This document shows, piece after piece, positions 1 to 6,875 of a DNA stretch of 7,486 nucleotides. Position 1 is the stretch's first letter, and every line of letters starts with the position of its first letter. The notes beneath the pieces are model-generated. The model was not told the DNA's origin and ran no database searches. It saw only the letters and a program-made list of their open reading frames with translations. Source of the DNA: Trebonia sp. (lineage in GTDB: Bacteria > Actinomycetota > Actinomycetes > Streptosporangiales > Streptosporangiaceae). The DNA lies in the NCBI GenBank assembly GCA_030038035.1, contig JASHPP010000127.1, forward strand, positions 1 to 7,486, given 5' to 3'. The translations under genes were made by a program, and so were the position numbers.

Positions 1-12
1 AGGATCGATCCG

Positions 13-581
13 TTACGCCGCGGGAGCGACCGCGTGCCCGTGGCCGGATCGTGCTTCGCCAATGTCAGCGGACCCTCCCTGCCGGCGCGTGCGGGTGGAC
101 AGGTACAACCGGAGCACGAGGATCCACAGCGCGACCGACGTGGCGCGGTTCCACCGCCACCATCGCCGGGTTCAGCCTGGTGAGCACCACGATGCCGCCG
201 GCCGCCGCCTGGGCGATCACGCCGGCCGGCAGCGCCGCCGACAGCCAGGCCAGGTCGCGCCGCCGCCGCCCGCCGGGCTGGTAGCACAGGCAGGCGGCGA
301 ACGTCAGCGCGGCGATCGCGGCCAGCGGGAAGGTGAGCAGCCGGTTGCCGAACTCGATCGCGGTGTTCAGCGAGGTCTGCCCCCGGCGAACGGGCGGCCA
401 CGACGCTGGTTTTCGTGCACTGCGGCCAGTCTGGGCAGCCGAGCCCCCAGGAGCTCAGCCGTACCGCCGCACCGGTGCAGATGAGGGCCGCGTTGGCGAT
501 CACCGAGGCCAGCGCGAACCCGCGGACCGATGCCCGGGACGGGCGCAGCACCGGGGCCGCGAGCCGGGCGGTAACCGTCAC
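13..581 (-). pseudogene. ctaA: Heme A synthase (CtaA/COX15) remnant, N-terminal half, two frameshifts
   Basis: Intact CtaA is a membrane protein of about 300 residues and eight helices that converts heme O to heme A for cytochrome oxidase. Here only the first four-helix half can be read, in three successive frames. From about 581 the frame gives a first helix (LASVIANAALICTGAAVRL), followed by the family signature GLGCPDWPQC with its cysteine pair. The frame is lost near a run of five C at 380-384, after which the next frame gives IEFGNRLLTF, a second helix and GGIVVLTRLNPAMVAV. Near 150-155 the frame changes again, just where a conserved His-Phe would be expected, and gives the fourth-helix-like SVALWILVLRLYL before a TAA at 13-15. 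The C-terminal half is absent. The match is by recognised family motifs. It is a pseudogene as read, although base-calling errors could explain the shifts (not the missing half). Confidence 0.75.
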
Positions 582-1056
582 CGGTCACGGGGCTGGTCAT
601 GCCCGGCGCTGCCGTGCATCCGCTCAGCAGCGCGGCCAGGTCCACCGACTCGCTGGCGAGCAGCGCAGGCAGCAGGACGTCGTTCTCCCTCGCGGCATGC
701 GCCGCGAACAGCCCGGCGATCTGCTGGGCCTGCCCGGCGGCGGCCGCGCCGTCGGTGAGGGCGGCGAGCCCCGCCCCGAGCACCGACAACGTGACGTGTT
801 CGGCGATCATCTCGCCGACCAAGCCGGCCATGTCGGCGTGCGCCACGGCGGCCGGGTAGATGCTGTTCTCCTCGGCGGCCGCGTGCGGCAGCACTTCCCC
901 GGCCAGATAGGCGATGAGGCCGGCTACGGCGGCGCCGTGCGGCCGCCCCGCCGCCACCGCGCCGGACACCGCGTCGGCCCGCTCGGCCAGCTCCTCGCCA
1001 AGCATCCGGTGATGCGCGCGCATCGCCGTGTACGCCTCGGTGTCGGTGATCGTCAT
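367..1056 (-). CDS. Hemerythrin HHE domain protein with out-of-frame C-terminal tail
   Basis: A four-helix hemerythrin-like domain fills residues 1 to about 145. The expected di-iron ligands are all present: H15 or H16 on helix 1, H58 and E62 in an HxxxE motif (LPHAAAEENSIYP), H87 (AEHVTL), and H120 with E124 in a second HxxxE (AHAARENDVLLP). Such proteins bind a non-heme di-iron centre and sense or store oxygen or handle nitric oxide or iron stress; which applies here cannot be seen. The ATG at 1056 has a clear Shine-Dalgarno, AAGGAG at 1065-1070, eight bases upstream. After about residue 150 the protein is Arg/Gly/Pro-rich and reads the ctaA remnant in the wrong frame, so the last 75 or so residues are probably not a domain. 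The original stop was likely near 585-600 and lost by an indel. Confidence 0.85.
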   Translation of the reverse strand: MTITDTEAYTAMRAHHRMLGEELAERADAVSGAVAAGRPHGAAVAGLIAYLAGEVLPHAAAEENSIYPAAVAHADMAGLVGEMIAEHVTLSVLGAGLAALTDGAAAAGQAQQIAGLFAAHAARENDVLLPALLASESVDLAALLSGCTAAPGMTSPVTGDGYRPARGPGAAPVPGIGPRVRAGLGDRQRGPHLHRCGGTAELLGARLPRLAAVHENQRRGRPFAGGRPR

Positions 1057-1069
1057 GCCCTCGTCTCCT

Positions 1070-1110
1070 TCCGCCAGCCGCCGTCGTCCGCCAGCCGCCG
1101 TCCGCCAGCC
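1070..1110. repeat. Three short direct repeats of TCCGCCAGCC
   Basis: The 10-mer TCCGCCAGCC occurs exactly three times, at 1070-1079, 1087-1096 and 1101-1110, with start spacings of 17 and 14 bases and similar CGCCGTC filler between. It lies in the 5' leader of the minus-strand hemerythrin gene, just upstream of its ribosome binding site. It may be slippage or a protein or RNA motif; no function is assigned. Confidence 0.6.
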
Positions 1111-1156
1111 AAATTCTTAATCTAGATAGTTTTTATCAAAGTAACCTGTTCAAAAG

Positions 1157-1178
1157 AAGGAGGATGGCGGCGATGTGA
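1157..1178 (+). promoter_or_regulatory. Strong Shine-Dalgarno followed by start-stop ATG TGA
   Basis: AAGGAGG at 1157-1163 is a near-perfect anti-16S complement. The ATG at the usual distance (1173-1175, nine bases away) is followed immediately by TGA at 1176-1178. An upstream in-frame ATG at 1164 abuts the Shine-Dalgarno and would give only four codons. It may be a relic of a deleted gene or a start-stop element. A GTG start at 1175 in another frame is possible but gives no recognisable protein. Confidence 0.4.
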
Positions 1179-1303
1179 GGGAGAGAACATCATCGGCCGC
1201 CGAGCAGAGGACCTACCTCCGCGAAGAAAGGCTGAGCGGGTCCGTGTTGAGCACCGGCGCGCGGGCCGGCGGCGGGTTCTTGATTGAACGCACGGCCGTA
1301 GCG

Positions 1304-1323
1304 TGCGGGACCTTTGTCTCTAG
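1304..1323 (+). promoter_or_regulatory. DosR/DevR-box-like palindrome upstream of the DUF2267 gene
   Basis: GGGACCTTTGTCTC at 1307-1320 matches the core of the mycobacterial DosR consensus, GGGAC-TWWA-GTCCC. The first half-site GGGAC is exact, the four-base spacer is right, and the second half-site has one mismatch (GTCTC). Its centre is 57 bases upstream of the ATG at 1371. A weak -10-like TACGTA lies at 1344-1349; if that is used, the box is centred near -42, a normal activator position. The genes downstream (DUF2267 and an Rv0079-like protein) are of types found in DosR regulons. The site is inferred by eye; no regulator gene is in the window. Confidence 0.6.
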
Positions 1324-1370
1324 GGGTCCTGGCCGCGGCGAGGTACGTAAGGATGTGAGAGGGGGCTGTG

Positions 1371-1850
1371 ATGTCTACCGGAGTGGAGAACCTGGATCGC
1401 AGCATCGACAAGGCAACTGCATGGCTGGCCGATATCGACGCCGGATTCGGCACCAGCGACCGGCACCTGGCCTACCGGGTGCTCCGGGCCTGGCTACACT
1501 GCCTGCGGGACCGGCTCAGCGTTGAGGTCGCCGCGCACTTCGCCGCGCAACTGCCCGACCTGCTGCGGGGGGTGTTCTTCGATGGCTGGAATCCGAGTCG
1601 GGTCCCGCAGAAATACGACTGCGCCGCGTACGTCACCCGGTTTGCCCGTGAGGCCCGGGTGCGTGACTCCGACGTCGTCAAAGCCGCCCGGATTGTCTCT
1701 GCCGTGGCCCGGCGTCACATGTCCGCCGGGGTGGTGGCGGAAGCCTTCCGCCTGCTGCCAGCGGACCTGGGGAACCTGCTGGAGCCGGCCGCGGCCGGGC
1801 AGGCCGCCGACGGGGCTTCCTCCTGGCCGTCCGTCGGCGGAGGGCGCTGA
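1371..1850 (+). CDS. DUF2267 family protein
   Basis: A soluble, largely helical protein of 159 residues with no signal peptide or membrane helix. The family signature is clear: an N-terminal helix (LDRSIDKATAWLADI), then TSDRHLAYRVLRAWLHCLRDRLSVEVAAHF at about 28-57, followed by AQLPDLLRGVFFDGW at 59-73. The last 20 or so residues are Ala/Gly/Ser-rich and probably disordered. DUF2267 has no settled biochemical role; in actinobacteria its members are often found with stress and hypoxia genes. The ATG at 1371 is preferred over the adjoining GTG at 1368 because AGGGGG at 1360-1365 is five bases from the ATG and only two from the GTG. The hibernation factor follows after 102 bases on the same strand, and a DosR-like box lies just upstream. 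Confidence 0.85.
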   Translation: MSTGVENLDRSIDKATAWLADIDAGFGTSDRHLAYRVLRAWLHCLRDRLSVEVAAHFAAQLPDLLRGVFFDGWNPSRVPQKYDCAAYVTRFAREARVRDSDVVKAARIVSAVARRHMSAGVVAEAFRLLPADLGNLLEPAAAGQAADGASSWPSVGGGR

Positions 1851-1895
1851 TATCAATTTCCGCCGCCGACAGCCGGACCAGCCCGCGGCGCACCG

Positions 1896-1913
1896 CACCC
1901 CGCGCACGGGGTG
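1896..1913 (+). other. Hairpin in the DUF2267-hibernation factor intergenic gap
   Basis: CACCCCG at 1896-1902 pairs exactly with CGGGGTG at 1907-1913 around a CGCA loop. It lies between the DUF2267 stop and the ribosome binding site of the next gene. No T-run follows, so it is more likely an RNA processing, stability or weak attenuation element than a full terminator. Confidence 0.4.
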
Positions 1914-1952
1914 AGGCCAGTGGCCCGGCGGCGGTGAGGGAAGGCGATCATC

Positions 1953-2744
1953 ATGGCCGAAACACAGATCGTGCAGGTGCAGACCGAGACGCGCGGCACG
2001 GTGCCAGAAGGTGCGGTCGACCTTGCCGTACGCCGGGTCGGCTCGCTGCTGCGGGTGGCTCCGGTGCCGGTGCTTTTCGCCCGGGTCAAGCTGATCATGA
2101 GCGCGGATCCGGCGGTGCAGCGCCCGGCAATTGCCCAGGTGAATGTCGACTTGAACGGGCGGCTGATCCGCGCCGAGGCAGCAGGCGAGACAATGCGCGA
2201 GGCGGTGGAGCACGCCTGCGACCGGCTGCGGATCAGGCTTGAGCGCGCGGCACGAAACTGGGAAGCGGTGCGCGGCGGGCGACCGGTGCCCGGGCCAGGC
2301 GAGTGGCGCCATCAGAGCCTCCCGGCACCGCAGCTGCCTTATTTCCCCCGCCCGCCAGGGGAGCGGACTGTGGTGCTGCGCAGGTCCTACGCGCTGGCCC
2401 GGCAGACCCCCGATGAGGCAGCCGCCGACGCCGAGCTTATGGACTACGACTTCTACCTCTTCACCGAGAAATCCACCGGCCAGGACAGCGTGATCTACCG
2501 GACCGCGGACGGCTACTGCCTGGCGCTGGCTGACCCGCTCAACGGCCGGCTCGGCCCTGTGGACCCGTCGATCACCGTCAGCAACGCTCCGGCGCCGCGT
2601 CTGTCGGTGACCGAGGCGGCGATCCGGCTGGAGGCCACGGGCCTGCCGTTCCTGTTCTTCGTCAACGCCGGAACGGGCCGCGGCAACCTGCTCTACCACC
2701 GTTACGACGGCAACTACGGCCACACAGTGCCTGGCAGCTCATGA
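1953..2744 (+). CDS. Ribosome hibernation factor, HPF/RaiA family, Rv0079-like with two C-terminal modules
   Basis: This 263-residue protein is predicted to bind ribosomes and silence translation during stress. Residues about 5-105 resemble the HPF/S30EA N-terminal fold: VNVDLNGRLIRAEAAGETMREAVEHACDRL has the strand-turn-strand-helix pattern, ending in a basic helix. A Pro-rich linker (about 110-137) leads to a first sigma-54-modulation/S30EA C-terminal module at 138-195 (VVLRRSYALARQTPDEAA, DYDFYLFTEKSTGQDSVIYR). A second, shorter copy follows at about 215-260 (LSVTEAAIRLEATGLPFLFF, then NAGTGRGNLLYHRYDG). This organisation and length resemble the mycobacterial DosR-regulon protein Rv0079, reported to inhibit translation. 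The ATG has GAGGGAAGG at 1936-1944, eight bases upstream. It probably shares a transcript with the DUF2267 gene. The family is confident; the Rv0079 relation is inference from domain layout. Confidence 0.85.
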   Translation: MAETQIVQVQTETRGTVPEGAVDLAVRRVGSLLRVAPVPVLFARVKLIMSADPAVQRPAIAQVNVDLNGRLIRAEAAGETMREAVEHACDRLRIRLERAARNWEAVRGGRPVPGPGEWRHQSLPAPQLPYFPRPPGERTVVLRRSYALARQTPDEAAADAELMDYDFYLFTEKSTGQDSVIYRTADGYCLALADPLNGRLGPVDPSITVSNAPAPRLSVTEAAIRLEATGLPFLFFVNAGTGRGNLLYHRYDGNYGHTVPGSS

Positions 2745-2799
2745 CGAGACGGGCGGTCGCGGCCGACCACATGATCGCCGCCGGGGAAAGGAGCCATCG

Positions 2800-3576
2800 A
2801 TGAGGCATCCTGCGGCACACCAGACCGCCGGCGCCGATGCCGCTGCGGTGCGTACCCGTTTCACCGATCCCCTTATCACCGGCCCGGCAAGGCGCGCCCG
2901 TGCTGTCACCGGGGTGCTGGGCGGCCGTTTCTCAGCGGAGCTGGGCATCGACGTTGATGCGGGAGAAGCCGAGGTAGAGCGATGGTTCCTTGCTGCCACC
3001 CTGTTCGGTACGCGGATCTCCACCAAAGTCGCGGAGCGCGCTTTCTCGGTTCTGAACGAGGCTGGCCTGACCAGAATCGGACAGGCGCGTCACGTGCCAT
3101 CGGAGGATCTCATCGAGCTCCTTGACGCGGGCGGCTATGCCCGCTACGACTTCCGCACCACATCCCGGCTGCAGGCCCTGGCAGAGATCATCGATGAGCG
3201 CTACGAGGGGCAGACGGCCGAGATCGGCCGCCGGTACCAGGCCTACCCGGCATTGCGCACGGCCCTGATCGCACTGCCCGGCTGGGGGCCGGTAACCGTG
3301 CAGTTGTTCCTGCGTGAGCTGCGCGGCGTGTGGCCCGGCGCGCAACCGCCGCTGGATCCGCGGGCGGCCTTCGCCGCCCGCCACCTCGGTTTCCCTGGCA
3401 CCGAGCCTGTCGCCCTCCCGCAGGTCGCCCGGCTCGCTGCGGCGGCCGGCCTGGACATCCGCGACCTTGAAAGCGGACTGGTCCGCCTTGCTCTCGCCCA
3501 TCGGCGCACCGCACCCTCTTGCCCGGGCGGCGACCAGTGCGCTGTCCTGAACGCTCATGCCGCCGGCAGGCGGTGA
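2800..3576 (+). CDS. HhH-GPD superfamily DNA glycosylase-like protein without Fe-S cluster
   Basis: The family excises damaged or mismatched bases during base excision repair. This 258-residue protein has the expected all-helical layout. The early helices include WFLAATLFGTRISTKVAERAF at 62-82, equivalent to the 'S.Q....' region of endonuclease III. A helix-hairpin-helix follows at 159-174 (LPGWGPVTVQLFLREL), and D186 (PLDPRA) lies at about the spacing of the catalytic aspartate after the hairpin. The lysine that endonuclease III uses as AP-lyase nucleophile is replaced by a hydrophobic residue, so a monofunctional glycosylase is more likely. Only C241 and C247 are present, too few for the [4Fe-4S] cluster. 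AAAGGAG at 2787-2793 lies six bases from the ATG. It follows the hibernation gene by 55 bases and may share its transcript. Substrate unknown; loss of activity is possible. Confidence 0.75.
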   Translation: MRHPAAHQTAGADAAAVRTRFTDPLITGPARRARAVTGVLGGRFSAELGIDVDAGEAEVERWFLAATLFGTRISTKVAERAFSVLNEAGLTRIGQARHVPSEDLIELLDAGGYARYDFRTTSRLQALAEIIDERYEGQTAEIGRRYQAYPALRTALIALPGWGPVTVQLFLRELRGVWPGAQPPLDPRAAFAARHLGFPGTEPVALPQVARLAAAAGLDIRDLESGLVRLALAHRRTAPSCPGGDQCAVLNAHAAGRR

Positions 3577-3594
3577 CTGCCCGCGTGGGTTGTC

Positions 3595-3610
3595 AGGCGC
3601 CGGGGCGCCT
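3595..3610. terminator. Hairpin between convergent genes, candidate bidirectional terminator
   Basis: AGGCGCC at 3595-3601 pairs perfectly with GGCGCCT at 3604-3610, separated by GG (6 pairs with a four-base loop is sterically likelier). It lies in the 32-base gap between the glycosylase-like gene and the stop of the minus-strand coiled-coil gene, touching the latter's TAG. There is no clear U-tract, which is common for actinobacterial terminators. Confidence 0.5.
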
Positions 3611-3839
3611 ATTCCGGCTCACTGGTATGCCGGCCGGCCGCAAGCAGCAGGTCATAGGCTTGCCTGGCGGCCTCCGCCGCCCGTCGTCCCGCTGGCTCGG
3701 CCGTGGGGAGATCCTCAAGGCCGTGTGCCAGCACACGCAGCGCCTCGGCGAGGACGGTGACACGATCCTCGAGGGCGAGCACGCGCTCGTCCAAGGCGGC
3801 CAGCGGTTGCTCGTGACGCTCACCCGGATGCGTGTTCAT
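3609..3839 (-). CDS. Small coiled-coil protein, unknown function
   Basis: I do not recognise this 76-residue protein. It is acidic to neutral and almost entirely helical, without cysteines, signal peptide or membrane segment. Residues about 13-44 (LAALDERVLALEDRVTVLAE onwards) show regular Leu/Val heptad spacing typical of a coiled coil. A second helix, GRRAAEAARQAYDLLLAAG, ends the protein. The ATG at 3839 is chosen because AAAGGGG lies just upstream at 3844-3850 (spacing four bases) and the predicted helices begin shortly after. The longer frame back to 3914 only adds residues that overlap the carbamate kinase remnant. It is the first intact gene after the P-type ATPase on the same strand, separated by about 230 bases of decayed sequence. 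A small oligomerising or adaptor role is possible but unsupported. Confidence 0.6.
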   Translation of the reverse strand: MNTHPGERHEQPLAALDERVLALEDRVTVLAEALRVLAHGLEDLPTAEPAGRRAAEAARQAYDLLLAAGRHTSEPE

Positions 3840-3897
3840 GAGACCCCTTTCCCGTGAATCACGCCGGCCGCCATGCGCGGCCGGCTGCCGATCCTGT

Positions 3898-4074
3898 TTA
3901 TTCCAGGACACCACGACGGGAGCCGGTGGGGTGGGGCCGAACGGCCCTCATCGGGGCCGTGGTCCGACGACGGCGCGGCGGGGCAAGGGCCCCGGACGGC
4001 ACCGGCGACACGTGCCAGCTGGATATCGGCCCCCCGCTCAAGCAGGGCGTTGCCAGGGCCGCGACAATCCTCAT
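3898..4074 (-). pseudogene. arcC: Carbamate kinase remnant (N-terminal fragment, frameshifted)
   Basis: Carbamate kinase makes ATP from carbamoyl phosphate and ADP. The ATG at 4074-4072 overlaps the ATPase stop as ATGA. The first codons read MRIVAAL. A shift then continues in the next frame as NALLERGADIQLARV, matching the family opening MRIV.ALGGNALL.RG and the helix that follows. The gap is explained by loss of about four bases where two glycines (GGNA) should be encoded. In the initial frame translation gives an unrelated 58-residue product ending at 3898. Beyond roughly 30 codons similarity fades, although GALAPPRRRR and a nearby His-Gly could echo the segment before the family's THGNGPQ. 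Most of the roughly 310-residue enzyme is absent, replaced by the small coiled-coil gene. The call rests on a short but characteristic motif. Confidence 0.65.
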
Positions 4075-6875
4075 GGTGCGCGCTCGGTTGCCTGGCGGCG
4101 CCGTCGCAGCAGCGCGCGCCGGATTTCGTCGGCGCCCCACACGATCAACGGGAAGGGGGCGACGGTGACCAGCTGAGCGGGGGCAAGCGCCGCGGTGCCA
4201 AAAAAGCCGTGCAGGACGGGCAGGTAGACGAGCGCGGCGGCGAAGGCGAGGGAAAAGCCGATGCCGCCGAGCAGGAACCGGTTGGAGAAAAACCCGACCG
4301 AGCGCAGCGACGCGTGGTCGGTGCGCACCGCGAACGCGGTGCCGATCTGGCAGGCCACGATGCCCAGCCACGCCACGGTGGTGGCCTGCCGGTAGGCGTG
4401 GTTCAGCGGGGTGCCTGATCCGGTGGCGACCCCCGGGTGCCAGCCGGCGTGCCGAAGTGTCAGGAAGAAGCCGACCATGACCAGGACCGCGGAAATCACG
4501 CCGAGGAAACCCCAGGCGCGGGCGAGCATGCCGCGGCTGATCACGCCCTGGGTTCGCGGCCTGGGCGGGCGGTCCATCAGCCCAGGCTCGGCGGGCTCGC
4601 GGCTGAGCGCCAGCGCGGGCAGGGTGTCGGTGCCCAGGTCGATGGCAAGCAGTTCCATCACGGTCAGCGGCACCGGCACGGCCCCGCCGGCGAGCGCGAA
4701 GATCAGGAACGGAGCCACTTCGGGCACGGCGTGCGTGAAGATGTAGCAGATGAACTTGCGGACGTTGTCATAGACGCGGCGGCCGGACTCGACCGCCGCG
4801 GCGATCGTGGCGAAGTTGTCGTCGGTGAGCACCATCGTGGCGGCCTCGCGGGCCACGTCGGTGCCCGACCGGCCCATCGCCACACCGATGTCGGCCCGGC
4901 GCAGCGCGGGGGCGTCGTTGACGCCGTCGCCGGTCATCGCGACGATCTGGCCCATGGCGCGCAGCGCGTCGGCGATGCGCAGCTTGGCCTCCGGGGAGCT
5001 GCGCGCGAACACCACTTCGGACCCGGAGCTGAGCAGCCGGTCGAGATCGTCCTCGGCCATCGCGTCGAGCTCGCGGCCGGTGACCACCGTCAGCCCGCCG
5101 GCGCCGATGCCGACGCGGCGGGCGACGGCGGCCGCGGTCAGCCCGTTGTCGCCGGTGACCACGTGGATCCTGATGCCCGCGTGGTGGACCCGTTCGATCG
5201 CGGCGGGGACAGCCTCGCGGGGCGGGTCAAGCATGGCGGCCAGCCCGGCCAGGCACAGGTTCTGCTCGGCGTCCTCGCGCCGGTCCGGGACCGCGGCCGC
5301 GGCGGGCAGCACGCGGTAGGCGAAGGCGAGCACGCGCAGCCCGCCGCCCGCGTAGCCGGTCATGACGCGGACGGCCGCATCCCGGTCCGCGGCGGTGATC
5401 GGCTGGTCCCGGCCGCCGCGGCAGATCGTGGTGCACAGCGCCAGGACCTGTTCCGGCGCACCCTTGGTGTGCACGGCCATGCCGTCATCGAGTTCGTCGA
5501 CGGTGGTCATGAGCTTAAGCCGCGGATCGAACCGGAATAGCCGCAGGCGCCGCTTGTCCCGGCGGGCCGCGCTGACGTCCAGGCCGCGGCCTGCGGCGAG
5601 GTCAAGCAGGGCCAGCTCGGTCGGATCCCCGGCCGGCTCGCCCGCGATGCCGTGCAGGTCCGCGTTGCTGCAGGCGGCGGCGATCCGGAGCAGCGGGCCA
5701 AGGTCGGGCTGCTGGCCGGCTGGGGCGCCGTCCGCGGGCAAGCCGGCAGCCTCCCCGTCCGGTGTCCAGACGGTCGTGACGTGCATCCGGTTCTCCGTCA
5801 GGGTACCGGTCTTGTCGGTGCAGATGACGCTGGTGGACCCCAGCGTCTCGACCGCGGACAGCCGCTTTACCAGGGCACCGCGATGGGCCATGTCGCGAAC
5901 GCCTACCGCGAGCGCGAGCGTGATCGTGGGCAGCAGCCCTTCAGGGACATTGGCCACAAGCAGCCCGATCGCGAAGCTGGCCGCCGACGCCATGCCCAGC
6001 CCGGCGGCCAGGCCGATCGGCAGGAACGCGATTCCCGCGCCCACGGCCACGAACGCGATCAGCCAGGTAGCCCTGGTGATCTGGCGCTCCAGCGGGCTCT
6101 GGTCCCGGCCGGTGCGCTGGCTGAGCGCCGCGATCCGGCCGATTTCCGTACTCATCCCCGTCGCGGTCACCAGCGCCTCGGCTTCGCCGCCGGTGCACGC
6201 GGTGCCGCTGAACACCATCTCGCCGGCCCGCAGCAGCGGCTCGCCAGGATTGGCCCGCCCCGCCGAGCGGGTCACCGGCACGGACTCACCCGTCAGGGTG
6301 GACATGTCGACGTCGACTGTGCCGGTCATCAGCCTGGCGTCCGCGCAGACGCTCTCCCCCTCCTCGATCAGCAGCACGTCGCCAGGCACCAGCAGCCGGG
6401 CCTCGACTTGCCGCACCAGGCCATCGCGCCGGACCCGGGCGCGTTCGGGCAGGAACGCGGCCAGCGCCTCGACGGCCCGCTCGGCCTGCATCTCCTGTGC
6501 GAACGCGAAGCCGGCGTTGAGGAAGATCACCGCGACGATCGCGATCGCCAGGCGAGGGGTGCCGCTGACCCAGGCCAGCACCGCGGCCACGGCCAGCAGC
6601 ACGGCCAGCGGCTGGGTGAACTGCCGGGCCAGCTCGCCCGGCCAGCGCCGGCCACCGCGCCGCGACAGCTCGTTGCCGCCGAACACCTCGAGCCGACGGG
6701 CCGCCTCCCTGTCCGACAGGCCCGCCGGGGAGCTGCGCAGGTCCCGGAACAGCCGGGCCAGCGGCTCGAGCGGGCTCGCCTGGCCGTTGGCCAGCGCCGC
6801 CGCGCCAGGCGCGGGAGCGGCGCCGTTCGATGGCGGCGCCCGCCGACGCCCTTCCTTGGCAACGTTTCCGCTCAC
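4071..6875 (-). CDS. P-type cation-transporting ATPase, P2 type (Na,K-ATPase-like)
   Basis: An ATP-driven cation pump of the inner membrane, 934 residues with about ten helices and all catalytic motifs. Residues 36-70 form the cation-ATPase N-terminal domain (FGGNEL). M1-M2 span about 88-127. The actuator TGES is at 195-198, M4 has PEGLLPT with E312, the phosphorylated aspartate is D354 in DKTGTLT, nucleotide binding uses KGAPE (K471), and the hinge TGDGVNDAP carries D650 and D654. M5 has E719 (AVPEVAPF) and M6 has D746 and D750 ([10 protein letters not shown]). The M4-M6 set closely follows animal Na,K-ATPase (PEGLL, IPEITPF, IDLGTDMVPA), so Na+, K+, H+ or Ca2+ are all possible cargoes. The GTG at 6875 is preferred because it overlaps the carbamoyltransferase remnant's stop (GTGA), suggesting translational coupling. 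The frame is open to an ATG at 7175, but that start lacks a Shine-Dalgarno and the added residues read other-frame remnant sequence. DosR regulons also contain P-type ATPases such as CtpF. Confidence 0.93.
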   Translation of the reverse strand: MSGNVAKEGRRRAPPSNGAAPAPGAAALANGQASPLEPLARLFRDLRSSPAGLSDREAARRLEVFGGNELSRRGGRRWPGELARQFTQPLAVLLAVAAVLAWVSGTPRLAIAIVAVIFLNAGFAFAQEMQAERAVEALAAFLPERARVRRDGLVRQVEARLLVPGDVLLIEEGESVCADARLMTGTVDVDMSTLTGESVPVTRSAGRANPGEPLLRAGEMVFSGTACTGGEAEALVTATGMSTEIGRIAALSQRTGRDQSPLERQITRATWLIAFVAVGAGIAFLPIGLAAGLGMASAASFAIGLLVANVPEGLLPTITLALAVGVRDMAHRGALVKRLSAVETLGSTSVICTDKTGTLTENRMHVTTVWTPDGEAAGLPADGAPAGQQPDLGPLLRIAAACSNADLHGIAGEPAGDPTELALLDLAAGRGLDVSAARRDKRRLRLFRFDPRLKLMTTVDELDDGMAVHTKGAPEQVLALCTTICRGGRDQPITAADRDAAVRVMTGYAGGGLRVLAFAYRVLPAAAAVPDRREDAEQNLCLAGLAAMLDPPREAVPAAIERVHHAGIRIHVVTGDNGLTAAAVARRVGIGAGGLTVVTGRELDAMAEDDLDRLLSSGSEVVFARSSPEAKLRIADALRAMGQIVAMTGDGVNDAPALRRADIGVAMGRSGTDVAREAATMVLTDDNFATIAAAVESGRRVYDNVRKFICYIFTHAVPEVAPFLIFALAGGAVPVPLTVMELLAIDLGTDTLPALALSREPAEPGLMDRPPRPRTQGVISRGMLARAWGFLGVISAVLVMVGFFLTLRHAGWHPGVATGSGTPLNHAYRQATTVAWLGIVACQIGTAFAVRTDHASLRSVGFFSNRFLLGGIGFSLAFAAALVYLPVLHGFFGTAALAPAQLVTVAPFPLIVWGADEIRRALLRRRRQATERAP

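Larger units (their letters stand above)
1057..1370. other. Divergent intergenic region with AT-rich patch
   Basis: This gap separates the minus-strand hemerythrin gene from the plus-strand DUF2267 gene. About 1111-1156 is strikingly AT-rich for this genome and contains the 8-base palindrome ATCTAGAT at 1120-1127. It is the best place for the hemerythrin promoter on the minus strand, but no -35/-10 pair with good spacing could be fixed. The stretch 1164-1300 has no coding sequence that I recognise in any frame. A frame that opens with GTG at 1175 runs into the DUF2267 gene out of phase and looks non-coding. Confidence 0.5.

Noticed and set aside
2..11. Palindrome GGATCGATCC at the window edge
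   Set aside because: It is a short palindrome that could occur by chance, and there is too little flanking sequence to interpret it.
415..1125. 236-codon plus-strand open frame
   Set aside because: It is antisense to the hemerythrin domain with all its iron ligands, and its product has no recognisable motif.
1175..1525. 116-codon GTG-start frame after the strong Shine-Dalgarno
   Set aside because: It has no recognisable motif and overlaps the start of the DUF2267 gene out of frame by about 155 bases.
1494..2723. 409-codon minus-strand open frame
   Set aside because: It is antisense to the DUF2267 and hibernation factor genes, which have convincing motifs and ribosome binding sites. Its own sequence is low-complexity.
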